64,000 nt of DNA, taken from assembly GCA_026196615.1 (NCBI GenBank), contig JAPHSW010000024.1, positions 1 through 64,000 of the forward strand, given 5' to 3'. Origin of the DNA: Gammaproteobacteria bacterium (lineage in GTDB: Bacteria > Pseudomonadota > Gammaproteobacteria > GRL18). Position numbers and translations under genes: made by a program. The notes below the pieces were generated by a model, which searched no databases, had not been told where the DNA came from, and worked only from the letters and a program-made list of their open reading frames with translations. The first letter of the stretch is position 1, and the number at the start of each line of letters is the position of its first letter. This document shows, piece by piece, positions 1-12,401 of the stretch.

Positions 1-1
1 A

Positions 2-205
2 ACCTATTTATCCCGCTGGACCTGGGAGAATTATCATTATCGGGAATTGGGATTGGGATATCCCTGCGGCAGTTGTGAAGAAATCAGCCTCAAATTGGGC
101 TACTGGGGATTTTTCCCGCTCTTTCTGCAGAATGAATTGATAGAAAGAACCTTTAAAGAACAAGCGACAAAAACAAAAAGCGACCCAGGCTCCACCAGCA
201 AATAA
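2..205 (+). CDS. C-terminal fragment of an unidentified protein (5' end outside window)
   Basis: Open frame from base 2 to TAA at 203-205, ending ...GLGYPCGSCEEISLKLGYWGFFPLFLQNELIERTFKEQATKTKSDPGSTSK; no start in window. Confidence 0.4.
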   Translation, partial: TYLSRWTWENYHYRELGLGYPCGSCEEISLKLGYWGFFPLFLQNELIERTFKEQATKTKSDPGSTSK

Positions 206-476
206 TGCAATGGCAAATGCCTTTGCAAAATTAAAATCATAATATTCTTTGATGCTTATATATAGTCGTCGCTATTTACAAATCTAAGTGAATAATAAAA
301 AATACGTAAATTAACTTGCTTTAGTTTTTAAGCCGCTATAGAATAACCCACTAAATTGCTAGGTTATTTGCTGATAGATAAATATGAAATATAAATTTGC
401 TATTGAATTTAAAGTTAAGCAGACCTATTAAAGAATTATTGGAAAATTTTTGTTGATATAACAATTTTTACACTAT

Positions 477-506
477 TACTACAATCTACTACAATCTACT
501 ACAATC
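477..506 (+). repeat. Three perfect tandem copies of TACTACAATC abutting the Shine-Dalgarno of the peroxiredoxin gene
   Basis: Direct reading: tactacaatc tactacaatc tactacaatc ggag. Confidence 0.9.
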
Positions 507-519
507 GGAGAAATAAATA

Positions 520-1158
520 ATGAGCGTACTCGTTGGTAAAGCTGCACCTGATTTTACTGCAAATGCTGTAATGGCTGATGGCGAAATAAAAGCAGATTTT
601 AATTTTGCTGAACATATTAAAGGTAAATATGCTGTTTTATTCTTTTACCCGCTTGATTTCACTTTTGTTTGTCCTTCTGAGCTGATTGCTTTTGATCACC
701 GTATTGAAGAATTTACAAGTCGTGGTGTTGAAGTGATTGGTTGTTCAACTGATTCACACTTCACACATAAAGCATGGAGAAGTACTGCGATTAACAATGG
801 TGGCATTGGTGAAGTTAAATATCCATTAGTTGCTGATCTACAACAATCAATTTGTAATGACTATGATGTTGAAGTAGGTGGTGGTGCAGGTGATGATGGT
901 GCGTACAATCGAGGCGCTGGTATTGCATTCCGTGCTTCATTCTTAATTGATCAATCTGGTGTTGTTCGTCATCAGGTTGTTAATGACTTACCTCTTGGTC
1001 GTAATATTGATGAAATGTTACGTATGATTGATGCACTTCAATTTACTGAAGAGCATGGTGAAGTTTGTCCAGCAGGCTGGAACAAAGGTGATACTGGTAT
1101 GAAAGCAACTACTGAAGGTGTTGCTGAATATCTAGCAGAAGAAGCAGACAAGCTATAA
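520..1158 (+). CDS. 2-Cys peroxiredoxin (AhpC/TSA family)
   Basis: FYPLDFTFVCPSE peroxidatic Cys motif and GEVCPAGW resolving Cys motif; GGAG SD upstream. Confidence 0.95.
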   Translation: MSVLVGKAAPDFTANAVMADGEIKADFNFAEHIKGKYAVLFFYPLDFTFVCPSELIAFDHRIEEFTSRGVEVIGCSTDSHFTHKAWRSTAINNGGIGEVKYPLVADLQQSICNDYDVEVGGGAGDDGAYNRGAGIAFRASFLIDQSGVVRHQVVNDLPLGRNIDEMLRMIDALQFTEEHGEVCPAGWNKGDTGMKATTEGVAEYLAEEADKL

Positions 1159-1187
1159 TCTTTTAATGCTTGTTTAATCTTTATGAG

Positions 1188-1220
1188 TAAGCCCTTATTT
1201 CTTTAAGGGCTTATTTTTTT
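1188..1220 (+). terminator. Rho-independent terminator after peroxiredoxin
   Basis: TAAGCCCTTA/TAAGGGCTTA 10-bp inverted repeat followed by a T-tract. Confidence 0.85.
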
Positions 1221-1476
1221 ATTTATACCTTACTATTTAACTTACTTTTCTCTCTTTTTTACATTTTTTTCTCATATTTTTTAGTCCATTCCCAATTATT
1301 CGTATAATCGTTTTAAATAACACACTTTTTTTCAATTTTTTGTCAACATTTATCTTTTTTTAGCTGAAACACTTTTTAAGACACTATATAATAACGGATT
1401 GAATCTAATAAAACGGATCAGTTAAATGATTGGTTTTAAAACACTATTAAATATATGGTTATACGGGAGTTAAATA

Positions 1477-3219
1477 GTGGAATTATCAGGTGCTGAAATT
1501 ATCGCACAATTCCTCGATGATGAGGGTGTTGAGTATTTGTTTGGTTATCCGGGCGGTGCTGTATTGCATATATATGATGCATTACTTCAAGCAGATAAAG
1601 TGAAACATATTCTTGTACGTCATGAACAAGCTGCAACGCATGCTGCAGATGGATATGCTCGTTCAACTGGTCGAACTGGTGTCGCACTAGTTACTTCGGG
1701 CCCAGGTATGACCAATGCTGTTACTGGTATTGCGACTGCTTATCTTGATTCAATTCCTTTGGTTGTCATTACTGGACAGGTACCTACGGGTGTTATTGGC
1801 AGTGATGCATTTCAAGAGGTTGATTCTGTTGGAATTTCTCGCCCCTGTGTGAAACATAACTTCCTTGTCAATGATGTTAAAGATCTTGCGGAAACATTAA
1901 AGAAGGCATTTTATGTCGCTTCTACAGGACGACCAGGGCCTGTTGTTGTTGATATTCCAAAAGATGTGACTGATCCGAATATAAAAATTCCGTATTCACA
2001 TATGCCATCAATTGAAATGCGTTCCTATAACCCTGTGACTAAAGGACACCCATTTCAAATTAAAAAAGCACTTGAGCTTATGTTACAAGCCAAGAAACCT
2101 GTTTTTTATACCGGCGGTGGCGTAGTTTTAAGTAATGCTTCGGCTTCTTTGTGTTCATTAGTAAGGCAATTAGGTTTTCCTATTACCAGCACCTTAATGG
2201 GATTAGGAGCATATCCGAGTTCTGATGAACAGTTTCTTGGAATGTTAGGTATGCATGGCACCTATGAAGCGAATATGGCAATGCATGATACCGATGTGCT
2301 AATAGCTGTTGGCGCACGATTTGATGATCGGGTGACAGGACATTTGGAAAAGTTTTGCCCGGATGCAAAAATTATTCATATTGATATAGATCCCTCATCC
2401 ATTTCAAAAACAGTTAAAGTTGATATACCAATTGTTGGTGATGTTGATGATGTCTTAACTACCATGTTAGAAATGCTGAAAGACGATAGTAAAGAGACAT
2501 CTCTTAAGGTTGAAAAATCAAGTTGTGACCAGGAGATAAAAGACTGGTGGAAACAAATAAAAGTATGGCGTAAGAAAAATTGTCTTCGTTACAACAAAAA
2601 GACAAAAACAATTAAGCCACAATATGTTATTGAAAAACTTCATGAAGTCACGAAGGGCGATGCTTATGTTACATCTGATGTTGGACAACATCAGATGTTT
2701 GCTGCTCAATACTATGGCTTTGACGAACCAAGACGCTGGATTAATTCAGGTGGCCTAGGGACTATGGGCTTTGGATTACCAGCAGCAATGGGCGTTCAAT
2801 TAGCTCATTTGGATAAGCCTGTTGCCTGTGTTACCGGTGAAGGTAGTATTCAGATGAATATTCAGGAACTGGCGACCTGTATGCAGTACCAGTTACCGAT
2901 TAAGATTATTAACTTGAATAATCGTTATTTAGGTATGGTCAGGCAATGGCAAGAGTTCTTTTATGAAGGTCGCTATGCAATGTCTTATATGGATTCAATT
3001 CCTGATTTTGTCAAATTGGCTGAAAGTTATGGTCATGTCGGTATGAAAATTGACAAAACCAGTGATGTTGAAGATGCATTGAAAGAAGCGTTTGCTATGA
3101 AAGATAAACTGGTCTTTATCGATTTTATTACAAATCGTGAAGAAAATGTTTATCCAATGATTGCTGCCGGAAAAGGCCAACATGAAATGCAATTGGCTCC
3201 TGATAGCGAGCTTGTCTAA
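1477..3219 (+). CDS. ilvB/ilvI: Acetolactate synthase large subunit (GTG start)
   Basis: ThDP-enzyme motifs ([50 protein letters not shown]). Confidence 0.95.
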   Translation: MELSGAEIIAQFLDDEGVEYLFGYPGGAVLHIYDALLQADKVKHILVRHEQAATHAADGYARSTGRTGVALVTSGPGMTNAVTGIATAYLDSIPLVVITGQVPTGVIGSDAFQEVDSVGISRPCVKHNFLVNDVKDLAETLKKAFYVASTGRPGPVVVDIPKDVTDPNIKIPYSHMPSIEMRSYNPVTKGHPFQIKKALELMLQAKKPVFYTGGGVVLSNASASLCSLVRQLGFPITSTLMGLGAYPSSDEQFLGMLGMHGTYEANMAMHDTDVLIAVGARFDDRVTGHLEKFCPDAKIIHIDIDPSSISKTVKVDIPIVGDVDDVLTTMLEMLKDDSKETSLKVEKSSCDQEIKDWWKQIKVWRKKNCLRYNKKTKTIKPQYVIEKLHEVTKGDAYVTSDVGQHQMFAAQYYGFDEPRRWINSGGLGTMGFGLPAAMGVQLAHLDKPVACVTGEGSIQMNIQELATCMQYQLPIKIINLNNRYLGMVRQWQEFFYEGRYAMSYMDSIPDFVKLAESYGHVGMKIDKTSDVEDALKEAFAMKDKLVFIDFITNREENVYPMIAAGKGQHEMQLAPDSELV

Positions 3220-3245
3220 AGTTTATAAAGTTAAAGAGTGTTAAA

Positions 3246-3743
3246 ATGCGTCATATTATCTCAATTTTAATGGAAAATGAATCTGGTGCTCTATCAAGAG
3301 TTGCAGGACTTTTTTCAGCTCGTGCCTACAACATTGAATCACTCACTGTGGCTCCCACAGAAGATCCATCCTTGTCGCGAATGACTTTGGTGACCAGTGG
3401 TTCAGAAGAAATTATTGAACAAATCACTAAACAATTAAATAAATTAGTTGATGTGGTCAAATTAAATGATTTGAATGTCTCAGGTGTGAAACACATCGAA
3501 CGTGAAATGATGCTTATAAAAGTAAAAGCACCTGTTTCAGCAAGAGATGAAATTATGCGTTTAAGTGACATCTTTCGCGGCAATATTATTGATGTGACTG
3601 ATGATGCTTATACCGTTGAATTGACAGGAACAAGTGATAAATTAAATGCTTTTATTGCTTCTTTTGATTGTGACAGTATTCTTGAAACCGTACGTTCAGG
3701 TGTCATGGGTATTGCTCGCGGTAGTTCATCACTACATTTGTAA
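3246..3743 (+). CDS. ilvH: Acetolactate synthase small (regulatory) subunit
   Basis: MRHIISILMENESGALSRVAGLFSARAYNIESLTV ACT domain; follows the large subunit. Confidence 0.95.
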   Translation: MRHIISILMENESGALSRVAGLFSARAYNIESLTVAPTEDPSLSRMTLVTSGSEEIIEQITKQLNKLVDVVKLNDLNVSGVKHIEREMMLIKVKAPVSARDEIMRLSDIFRGNIIDVTDDAYTVELTGTSDKLNAFIASFDCDSILETVRSGVMGIARGSSSLHL

Positions 3744-3760
3744 ACCCCATTTGAACTCAT

Positions 3761-3791
3761 ATGCCAATTACAATAATAATTGGCATTTTTA
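3761..3791 (+). terminator. Terminator-like hairpin between ilvH and ilvC
   Basis: ATGCCAATTA caataa TAATTGGCAT then TTTT. Confidence 0.7.
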
Positions 3792-3834
3792 AAACAATTT
3801 ATTATTAAAAAAGTAACCTACTGATTTTATATGA

Positions 3835-4887
<1,053 letters not shown>

Positions 4888-4907
4888 GTTTAAACTTTTT
4901 TATCTGT

Positions 4908-4939
4908 AAAAAAAAGCCTGCAATTTGCAGGCTTTTTTT
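4908..4939 (+). terminator. Terminator after ilvC
   Basis: AAAAAAAAGCCTGCA att TGCAGGCTTTTTTT. Confidence 0.9.
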
Positions 4940-4999
4940 ATAGAAGCGAAACTTAAGAGCAAATGTTACTAATATTGTGTGATTAGATAAAAACTTTAT

Positions 5000-5458
5000 T
5001 TAGCTTTCAGTAAAATCATTGGGATCATACAATTTTGCTTTTAAATTTTCTTTGGTTTGGTTGTATATTTTAATACTATCTTCACTTAGTTCTTTATTAT
5101 TTTCTTCATAAAACTCCAGTTCCACATCACCCTTATCACGGCCTATTGAAACATTAACAAATAATTCAGTGTTGATTGTGTGTTGATATCGTCTTAATAA
5201 TTTACTTGAGGTGACAAGCTCTTCACCTTCTCTTTTGTTTAATGCATCTGTTGCATTAGCATTTAAATCTCTTACTCTTTGACTGAAGTTAATACGATTG
5301 AAATCTGACTCAACTAATAATGAATTAACCTGCTCTGGTATTTGCATTGCACCAAAAACTGGAGGTTTTATTTTTATATAACGATGTCCAGAAGTAGTAC
5401 AACTAATAATAAGAAGTAGTGATATAATAATAAATAGATATCTAGAGGCTTGAATCAT
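5000..5458 (-). CDS. Hypothetical lipoprotein
   Basis: Signal peptide with lipobox-like LLLIISC at the N-terminus; no recognised domain. Confidence 0.7.
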   Translation of the reverse strand: MIQASRYLFIIISLLLIISCTTSGHRYIKIKPPVFGAMQIPEQVNSLLVESDFNRINFSQRVRDLNANATDALNKREGEELVTSSKLLRRYQHTINTELFVNVSIGRDKGDVELEFYEENNKELSEDSIKIYNQTKENLKAKLYDPNDFTES

Positions 5459-5588
5459 TTGTTTAAGTACCTGAAATCAAATTATAAAGTGGCTATATAC
5501 TATATTATTGATATCAAACTCGCAAAATAAATTTATATTGTGGATAATAGAGAATTAAATAAAGTGGAATCATTAAAAGAATAACAAG

Positions 5589-6383
5589 ATGGATAATAAT
5601 CAAGTTTCAAATGAAGGTGGGAATTCTAATCAGGCCAATATTGTTGATAATTCGAAACCTATAAATAAGCAATCAAACAAAAAACGTGGAATTTATCTTC
5701 TTCCTAATTCATTAACCACTGGTGCATTATTTGCTGGTTTTTATGCAGTTATTGCCGCAATGAATGGTCAATTTGAAGGTGCTTCTCTCGCAATTTTTAT
5801 TGCTATGATTCTAGATGGTTTAGATGGCCGTGTTGCTCGTATGACTAATACGCAGAGTGACTTTGGGGCTGAATACGATAGTTTATCTGATATGATTTCT
5901 TTTGGAATTGCTCCTGCTTTGATTATGTATACATGGTCTCTTTCGTCTTTAGGAAAAATAGGCTGGCTTGCTTCTTTTATCTATGTAGTTGGGGCAGCAC
6001 TACGTCTTGCCCGTTTTAATACACAAATAGGTCATGCGGATAAACGTTATTTCCAGGGACTTGCGAGTCCCGCTGCAGCTGGTTTTTTAGTTGGTTTTGT
6101 CTGGTTATGTACAGAGAATCAAATTGGCGGTGAAAAATTGAGCTGGCTGGTTTTATTCTTTACTATTGGTGTTGGTTTACTAATGGTGAGTAATGTTAAA
6201 TATCGTAGTTTTAAGGATCTTGATCTAAAAAATAAAGTGCCATTTGTGACCATTTTAATAATGGTTTTGATTTTCATTTCAATTGTTTATCAACCACCAT
6301 TTATATTGTTTTCTATTTTTGCTATGTATACTTTTTCTGGCTTGTTTGGTTATTTAATTCGTAAAATGAAAAAGCGAAGATAA
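5589..6383 (+). CDS. pssA: CDP-diacylglycerol--serine O-phosphatidyltransferase
   Basis: CDP-alcohol phosphotransferase motif DGLDGRVARMTNTQSDFGAEYDSLSD; multiple TM segments. Confidence 0.93.
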   Translation: MDNNQVSNEGGNSNQANIVDNSKPINKQSNKKRGIYLLPNSLTTGALFAGFYAVIAAMNGQFEGASLAIFIAMILDGLDGRVARMTNTQSDFGAEYDSLSDMISFGIAPALIMYTWSLSSLGKIGWLASFIYVVGAALRLARFNTQIGHADKRYFQGLASPAAAGFLVGFVWLCTENQIGGEKLSWLVLFFTIGVGLLMVSNVKYRSFKDLDLKNKVPFVTILIMVLIFISIVYQPPFILFSIFAMYTFSGLFGYLIRKMKKRR

Positions 6384-6514
6384 ACAGTTGCTTCACATTG
6401 TGCTTTTTATGATAAGCACTAATATTATTTAAAAGATCAATCAATTATATTACTATCTAACGGCTCTTAAATCACTACTTGCTTTAAATTTGCCCTTAAC
6501 TGGAATTGTGTTAT

Positions 6515-8050
6515 ATGTCTGATAAATTAATCATTTTTGATACCACTTTACGTGATGGTGAACAAAGCCCTGGCGCTTCCATGACCAAAGAAGAAAAAAT
6601 TCGCATAGCTAAAGTGCTTGAACGAATGAAAGTTGATGTTATTGAAGCCGGATTTCCAATTGCTAGTCCAGGTGATTTTGAAGCTGTTAAAGCGGTTGCT
6701 GATAATATCAAAGACAGTACTGTTTGTGGTCTAGCTCGTGCTCTAGATAAAGATATTGATCGAGCAGGCGAAGCTTTAAAAGGGGCAAATTCTTCAAGAA
6801 TTCATACATTTATTGCAACTTCACCCATTCATATGGAAAAGAAGTTAAGAATGTCTCCAGAACAGGTGGTTGAACAGGCAGTTGCTTCAGTGAAACGTGC
6901 GCGCCAGCATACAGATAATGTTGAATTTTCACCAGAAGATGCTGGACGTTCTGAGTTAAGTTTTTTATGTCGAATTATTGAAAAAGTTATTGATGCTGGT
7001 GCAACTACGATTAATATACCTGATACAGTAGGTTATAATATTCCTCATCAGTTTGGTTCATTATTGCATAATTTACTGGATAAAATTCCTAATTCTGATA
7101 AAGCTATTTTCTCAGTTCATTGTCATAATGATCTTGGTCTTGCTGTAGCAAACTCACTTTCTGCAGTATTAAATGGTGCTCGTCAGGTGGAATGTACCAT
7201 TAATGGTTTGGGTGAGCGTGCTGGAAATGCATCTCTTGAAGAAGTTGTAATGGCGATAAGAACCCGTCAGGACGTCTTTGATTGTGATACTACTCTGGAT
7301 ACAACGCAAATTGTTCCAGCTTCACGCCTTGTTGCCAGCATTACAGGTTTTCCAGTGCAGCCCAATAAGGCTATTGTGGGTGCAAATGCTTTTGCACATG
7401 AATCCGGTATTCACCAGGATGGCGTCTTAAAAAATCGTGAAACCTATGAAATTATGCTTGCTGAAGATGTTGGCTGGTCAGAAAACCATATTATCTTAGG
7501 TAAGCATTCTGGACGAAGTGCCCTAAAAAGTCGCTTAAAAGATTTGGGTATAGAGTTTAAATCTGAAGAAAGTCTCAATCAGGCATTTGCACGGTTTAAA
7601 GAACTTGCAGATAAAAAACACGAAATATTTGATGATGATTTACAGGCTCTGGTGTCGGAAACTACTTCATCATTTAATCATGAACGTATTAAATTAGTTT
7701 CATTAAAAGTGTGCTCTGAAACAGGTGAGACCCCAAGTGCAGCGGTTATTCTTAGTGTTAATGGTGAAGAAGAAAGTGCAGAGGCTAGTGGTGGTGGGCC
7801 CGTTGATGCAGCTTTCAAAGCCATTGAAAAAATTATTAATAGTGATGCTGAGTTAAAATTATATTCTGTTAATAATATTACCAGTGGTACTGATGCTCAA
7901 GGTGATGTCACCGTTCGACTTGAAAAAGAAAAACGAGTTGTTAATGGACAAGGTGCAGATACAGATATTGTTATTGCATCAGCTAAGTCCTATATCAATG
8001 CTTTAAATAAGCTAGTTCAAGCTGATGAAAGAGCACATCCCCAGCTCTAA
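6515..8050 (+). CDS. leuA: 2-isopropylmalate synthase
   Basis: [49 protein letters not shown] at 6515 preferred to the TTG at 6506. Confidence 0.95.
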   Translation: MSDKLIIFDTTLRDGEQSPGASMTKEEKIRIAKVLERMKVDVIEAGFPIASPGDFEAVKAVADNIKDSTVCGLARALDKDIDRAGEALKGANSSRIHTFIATSPIHMEKKLRMSPEQVVEQAVASVKRARQHTDNVEFSPEDAGRSELSFLCRIIEKVIDAGATTINIPDTVGYNIPHQFGSLLHNLLDKIPNSDKAIFSVHCHNDLGLAVANSLSAVLNGARQVECTINGLGERAGNASLEEVVMAIRTRQDVFDCDTTLDTTQIVPASRLVASITGFPVQPNKAIVGANAFAHESGIHQDGVLKNRETYEIMLAEDVGWSENHIILGKHSGRSALKSRLKDLGIEFKSEESLNQAFARFKELADKKHEIFDDDLQALVSETTSSFNHERIKLVSLKVCSETGETPSAAVILSVNGEEESAEASGGGPVDAAFKAIEKIINSDAELKLYSVNNITSGTDAQGDVTVRLEKEKRVVNGQGADTDIVIASAKSYINALNKLVQADERAHPQL

Positions 8051-8059
8051 ATACTTATT

Positions 8060-9094
8060 ATGGATAATCCTATAAGACGACAACAATATCTGGATGTTAT
8101 TGGTATTCAAAATTGGCAATTAAAGAATTCATCAGATGGTGTAGAGTTCGATTATCTTGTTAATGATGATTCAAATACTGAAAACAATATAAGCAATGAA
8201 TTGACAGATAAAATTCAGGCTTTTGTAGAAGAAGACATTGTTGAAGAAAAAAAGATTGAAGAAAAACATGTTGAAGAAATAACTGTTGTCGAAAATTCAA
8301 GGAACGATGAAGTTGAACCACAAGTTCAAAATCATATAACTCAGCCAGTATTGAATGAAAATTCAGTTGTTATAACGTCTGATTTTATATCCACTGAACT
8401 GGATGATATACAACATGTTCAAGATGATGTTGAAAATCAAATACCTGTAACTGATAATAGTGCAGGTCAATCTGCACAACATGGTACTGATACGAAAGCA
8501 GCTGAAAATAAGCCATTGATTTCTCATTTAAGAACGGTTGAATTGGTTTCAGAGCTTGATCAAACAATAAAAAATTGTAAACAATGTGACAAACGCACAA
8601 CACGACTTAATGCGCTAACTGGTTTTGGGAATCCAGAAGCATCAATATTTGTTATTGGGGAAGCACCTACAGCGGAAGAAGATCGTTCTGGACAATATCT
8701 GACTGAACAAACATTACCACTGTTTCAATCTATGTTTGCTAGTATTCATTCTCAAAATGATTTTTTTTATACAGGTATCATTAAATGTTATTCATTAACA
8801 GAATATTTGTATAGCAAAAATGAGGTTAAGAAATGTTCCTCGTTTCTTTATAATCAAATTCAACAAACAAAACCGTCTGTAATTGTAGTTTTAGGTGCGG
8901 TTCAAGCGCAAACCATTTTACAATGTAAAAATACTTTTAATGAACTTCGTGGAAAAACTCATCAAGTCGTTATCAATGATCAAGAATATCCTGTTGTTGT
9001 GACCTATCATCCTGCATATTTGCTACGCAATCCAATGTATAAGCGACAAGCTCTTAATGATTTAATTATGATAAAAAAAATATCAGATGAGTGA
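8060..9094 (+). CDS. Uracil-DNA glycosylase superfamily (family 4-like) protein, divergent, with long acidic N-terminal extension
   Basis: C-terminal half: CKQC, GEAPTAEEDRSG, IIKC...KKC, VVLGAVQA, VVTYHPAYLLRNP. Confidence 0.75.
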   Translation: MDNPIRRQQYLDVIGIQNWQLKNSSDGVEFDYLVNDDSNTENNISNELTDKIQAFVEEDIVEEKKIEEKHVEEITVVENSRNDEVEPQVQNHITQPVLNENSVVITSDFISTELDDIQHVQDDVENQIPVTDNSAGQSAQHGTDTKAAENKPLISHLRTVELVSELDQTIKNCKQCDKRTTRLNALTGFGNPEASIFVIGEAPTAEEDRSGQYLTEQTLPLFQSMFASIHSQNDFFYTGIIKCYSLTEYLYSKNEVKKCSSFLYNQIQQTKPSVIVVLGAVQAQTILQCKNTFNELRGKTHQVVINDQEYPVVVTYHPAYLLRNPMYKRQALNDLIMIKKISDE

Positions 9095-9578
9095 ATCAGA
9101 TAAAATAGAAAAGCCTGATGTTTCTAAATTTGTTCGGAAAATGACAGAATTTGATTTAGAACCTGTTATGGCCATTGAAAATGAAGCTTATGATTTTCCA
9201 TGGACAACTGGAATAATGTCTGACTGTCTTCGAGTGGGTTACCAATGTTTCGTTTATGAGCTTGATGATGAGATTCGAGGTTATTTAATTTTCAGTACTG
9301 TTTTGGATGAAGTTCATTTATTGAATATCTGCATCGATCCATATTATCAAAATAAAGGCTATGGTCACTCTCTATTAAAATGGTTAATGAATCATGTACG
9401 TGATCTTGGTAGTAAAACACTTTATCTTGAGGTCAGAGCATCGAATTATGTTGCCATCCATCTATATGAAACCATGGGATTTAATGAACTGGGCGTTCGT
9501 TCCAATTATTATCCTGCTAAAAATGGCAAAGAAGATGCACAACTTTTTGCCTGCGAATTAGCTTATGGTATTGATTAA
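9087..9578 (+). CDS. rimI: Ribosomal-protein-alanine N-acetyltransferase
   Basis: GNAT fold (IDPYYQNKGYGHSLLKWL, LEVRASNYVAIHLYETMGFNELGVRSNYYP); overlaps the upstream ORF by 8 bp. Confidence 0.88.
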   Translation: MSESDKIEKPDVSKFVRKMTEFDLEPVMAIENEAYDFPWTTGIMSDCLRVGYQCFVYELDDEIRGYLIFSTVLDEVHLLNICIDPYYQNKGYGHSLLKWLMNHVRDLGSKTLYLEVRASNYVAIHLYETMGFNELGVRSNYYPAKNGKEDAQLFACELAYGID

Positions 9579-9635
9579 AAATGACTGCGATGATAATTAG
9601 CTTATCGTTTGAGTCGACAATGCATTAGCTTTATC

Positions 9636-9824
9636 TTACATTTTTTCAATATTTTGAATCTTTTTTATCAGTTGAGCTTGTAAACTTGTGAGAGTTTCAA
9701 GTATATCATATTGAGCTTTTGTGCTTATTACATCGTCAACATCTGGTTTGATACCTTTTAGGATGGCTGTTGCTTTTTCAAGCTGTACCCTGTTCTTAAG
9801 GGTAGTGTAGTTTTTTGGTGTCAT
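9636..9824 (-). CDS. Small hypothetical protein
   Basis: ORF with AAGGA SD placed ahead of ATG (MTPKNYTTLKNRVQLEKATAILKG...); no family recognised. Confidence 0.45.
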   Translation of the reverse strand: MTPKNYTTLKNRVQLEKATAILKGIKPDVDDVISTKAQYDILETLTSLQAQLIKKIQNIEKM

Positions 9825-10219
9825 TATAATCATTCCTTTTTTTTTCGATAATAACAAAAAACTATAATGAAAATAATGGTATAAACTACCCTACCTTGTA
9901 GGAAAAGGATTACATGGTTTTTGTTTATAGTTTACTTTTTTTAATTTCTATGCTCGCTCATCAATGAAAGTATTGGCTGTTTATTCCAAATGGAGCTTTA
10001 ATTGAAAAAGTCTATTAAAGGAGGAGGGCTGTTTAGAAGATTTGTAACGCGGCCTGTTTTAAGTTTGGCCAATGTGATATTAAGTCAATCAGTCCCTCAT
10101 TAAAAGCCATTTTTTATCTCAATACATTATCATGAGCTTTTGTTATAATACCCGCGCAGTGAAACAGCCCTTCATAATAAGGGTAAATTTTTTATGTACA
10201 AATACAAGAAAAGTAAAAA

Positions 10220-11806
10220 ATGTCAGACAATGAATTCCTTGATGAGATAAGGCGTAGACGTACGTTCGCTATTATATCTCACCCAGATGCGGGTAAAACC
10301 ACACTAACAGAAAAACTGTTGCTTTATGGTGGTGCCATTCAGATGGCGGGTACAGTGAAAGGTCGTAAGGCATCCAGACATGCGACATCTGATTGGATGG
10401 ACATGGAAAAGGAACGTGGCATTTCTGTCACTTCATCTGTGATGCAGTTTCCATATAAAGACTGTACGATTAATCTTCTGGATACTCCAGGACACGAAGA
10501 TTTTTCTGAAGACACTTATAGAACTCTGACTGCTGTGGATTCAGCGCTTATGGTAATTGACGTTGCTAAAGGTGTTGAACAACGAACCGTCAAATTGATG
10601 GAAGTTTGTCGTTTACGTGATACTCCCATACTAACGTTTATTAATAAGCTTGATAGAGAAGGGCGTGATCCAATTGACCTCATGGATGAGGTTGAAGATG
10701 TTCTTAAAATTGCTTGTGCACCGATTACCTGGCCTATTGGTATGGGAAAGCGATTTAAAGGTGTTTATCATTTATACAATGATAAAGTGCATATGTTCAG
10801 TGCAACTCATGGTGGTAAGATTCAAGCAGGAGATGTAATAGAAGGCCTGGATAACCCTAAGCTTGGTGAACTTATTGGTGATCAAGCTGAAGAACTACGT
10901 GAAGAAGTTGAGCTGGTACGTGGTGCTAGTCATGAGTTTGATCTGGAACTGTTTCTTGCGGGTGAGTTAACTCCAGTATTTTTTGGTTCAGCTATAAATA
11001 ATTTTGGTGTTGATGAAATGCTTGATGCCTTTGTAGATTATGCTCCATCACCAATGGATCGTGCTACAACCACACGTCAGGTTGAAGCCACGGAAAATAA
11101 AATGACGGGCTTTGTCTTTAAAATTCAGGCAAATATGGATCCACAACATCGTGACAGAGTTGCTTTTATGCGTATCTGTTCTGGTCAGTATCTTAAGGGT
11201 ATGAAAATGCGCCATGTCCGTATTGATAAAGATATCCAGATTGCAAATGCGATTACTTTTATGGCACAGGATCGCAGCCATGTTGAAACAGCATATTCAG
11301 GCGATATTATTGGTCTACATAACCATGGTACTATTCGAATTGGTGATACTTTTACACAAGGTGAAGATTTAAAATTTACCGGTATACCAAACTTTGCTCC
11401 TGAATTGTTCAGACGTGCTCGTCTCAAAGATCCGATGCGTATGAAAGCATTAATGAAAGGCTTGGAGCAATTAAGTGAAGAAGGGGCAACGCAATTATTC
11501 AAACCCATGAATAATAATGACTTAATCCTTGGTGCGGTAGGTATTCTACAGTTTGATGTGGTTAAAGAACGTCTTAAGGGTGAATATAAAGTTGATTGTG
11601 ATTTTGAGCCCGTCAATGTTCAAACTGCTCGCTGGGTAGCTTGTGATGATGAAGCCAAACTAAATGATTTTACCAGGAAGCTGAGTGATAATTTAGCAAT
11701 TGATGGTAGTGGTGATTTAACTTATATTGCTCCTACGCGTGTTAATTTAAATTTAACCATGGAACGTTGGCCTGAAGTTAAATTTTTGGAGACGAGAGAA
11801 CACTAG
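10220..11806 (+). CDS. prfC: Peptide chain release factor 3
   Basis: [46 protein letters not shown], 528 aa. Confidence 0.97.
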   Translation: MSDNEFLDEIRRRRTFAIISHPDAGKTTLTEKLLLYGGAIQMAGTVKGRKASRHATSDWMDMEKERGISVTSSVMQFPYKDCTINLLDTPGHEDFSEDTYRTLTAVDSALMVIDVAKGVEQRTVKLMEVCRLRDTPILTFINKLDREGRDPIDLMDEVEDVLKIACAPITWPIGMGKRFKGVYHLYNDKVHMFSATHGGKIQAGDVIEGLDNPKLGELIGDQAEELREEVELVRGASHEFDLELFLAGELTPVFFGSAINNFGVDEMLDAFVDYAPSPMDRATTTRQVEATENKMTGFVFKIQANMDPQHRDRVAFMRICSGQYLKGMKMRHVRIDKDIQIANAITFMAQDRSHVETAYSGDIIGLHNHGTIRIGDTFTQGEDLKFTGIPNFAPELFRRARLKDPMRMKALMKGLEQLSEEGATQLFKPMNNNDLILGAVGILQFDVVKERLKGEYKVDCDFEPVNVQTARWVACDDEAKLNDFTRKLSDNLAIDGSGDLTYIAPTRVNLNLTMERWPEVKFLETREH

Positions 11807-11993
11807 TATATTATGAAGTTTTTTTTGTGTGGCTTGTAAGTATTAAATTTTATACCTTTATCTAGTGTTATGTGTGCAAAATATAGTCTAGAATTAATAT
11901 ATGGATAAGGCGTAGTAGTATCCATATATTAATTATATGTTCTAATATGTGCAACATAACGTTTTGCAAACTGCTCAATATAGGTAATGGGTA

Positions 11994-12401
11994 ATGAGTG
12001 AAAGAGTTTTTCGACTCATAACAGGTATGGTTTTGTGGGCTATTCTGTTAGTTTCTACAATTTATCAAAACAATACTTTAATGATTGTTTTTTGTATTGT
12101 TTTGCTTCTTGAAGGTATCACAAACTGGCGTATTCCAACGATTGTATCAAAAATTCGATTTGGCCAATCTGCTGTAAATTCAAATCAAAAAATAGATGAA
12201 ATTAAAACATCACCTTTAAATCATATTGAAGCTGAGCGTATGATGCGCTTTGTTGTAGTCCTATTTCTTCTTATCTCATTTTTTTCATTACCAAATGTTT
12301 TATGGTTTTTCCCCTGGTATGTTGCCGGTATGATGATTGTTTCTGGTATTTCTAACATTTGTCCAATGGTTATGTTTCTACGTTGGGTAGGGTTTAGATG
12401 A
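11994..12401 (+). CDS. DUF2892-like inner membrane protein
   Basis: Multiple TM helices; C-terminus GISNICPMVMFLRWVGFR resembles DUF2892; ATGA overlap with the downstream kinase. Confidence 0.65.
   Translation: MSERVFRLITGMVLWAILLVSTIYQNNTLMIVFCIVLLLEGITNWRIPTIVSKIRFGQSAVNSNQKIDEIKTSPLNHIEAERMMRFVVVLFLLISFFSLPNVLWFFPWYVAGMMIVSGISNICPMVMFLRWVGFR

Noticed and set aside
11185-11616. 143-aa minus-strand ORF inside prfC (and 11048-11281)
   Set aside because: Fully antisense to a clearly coding, conserved gene; composition typical of shadow ORFs.
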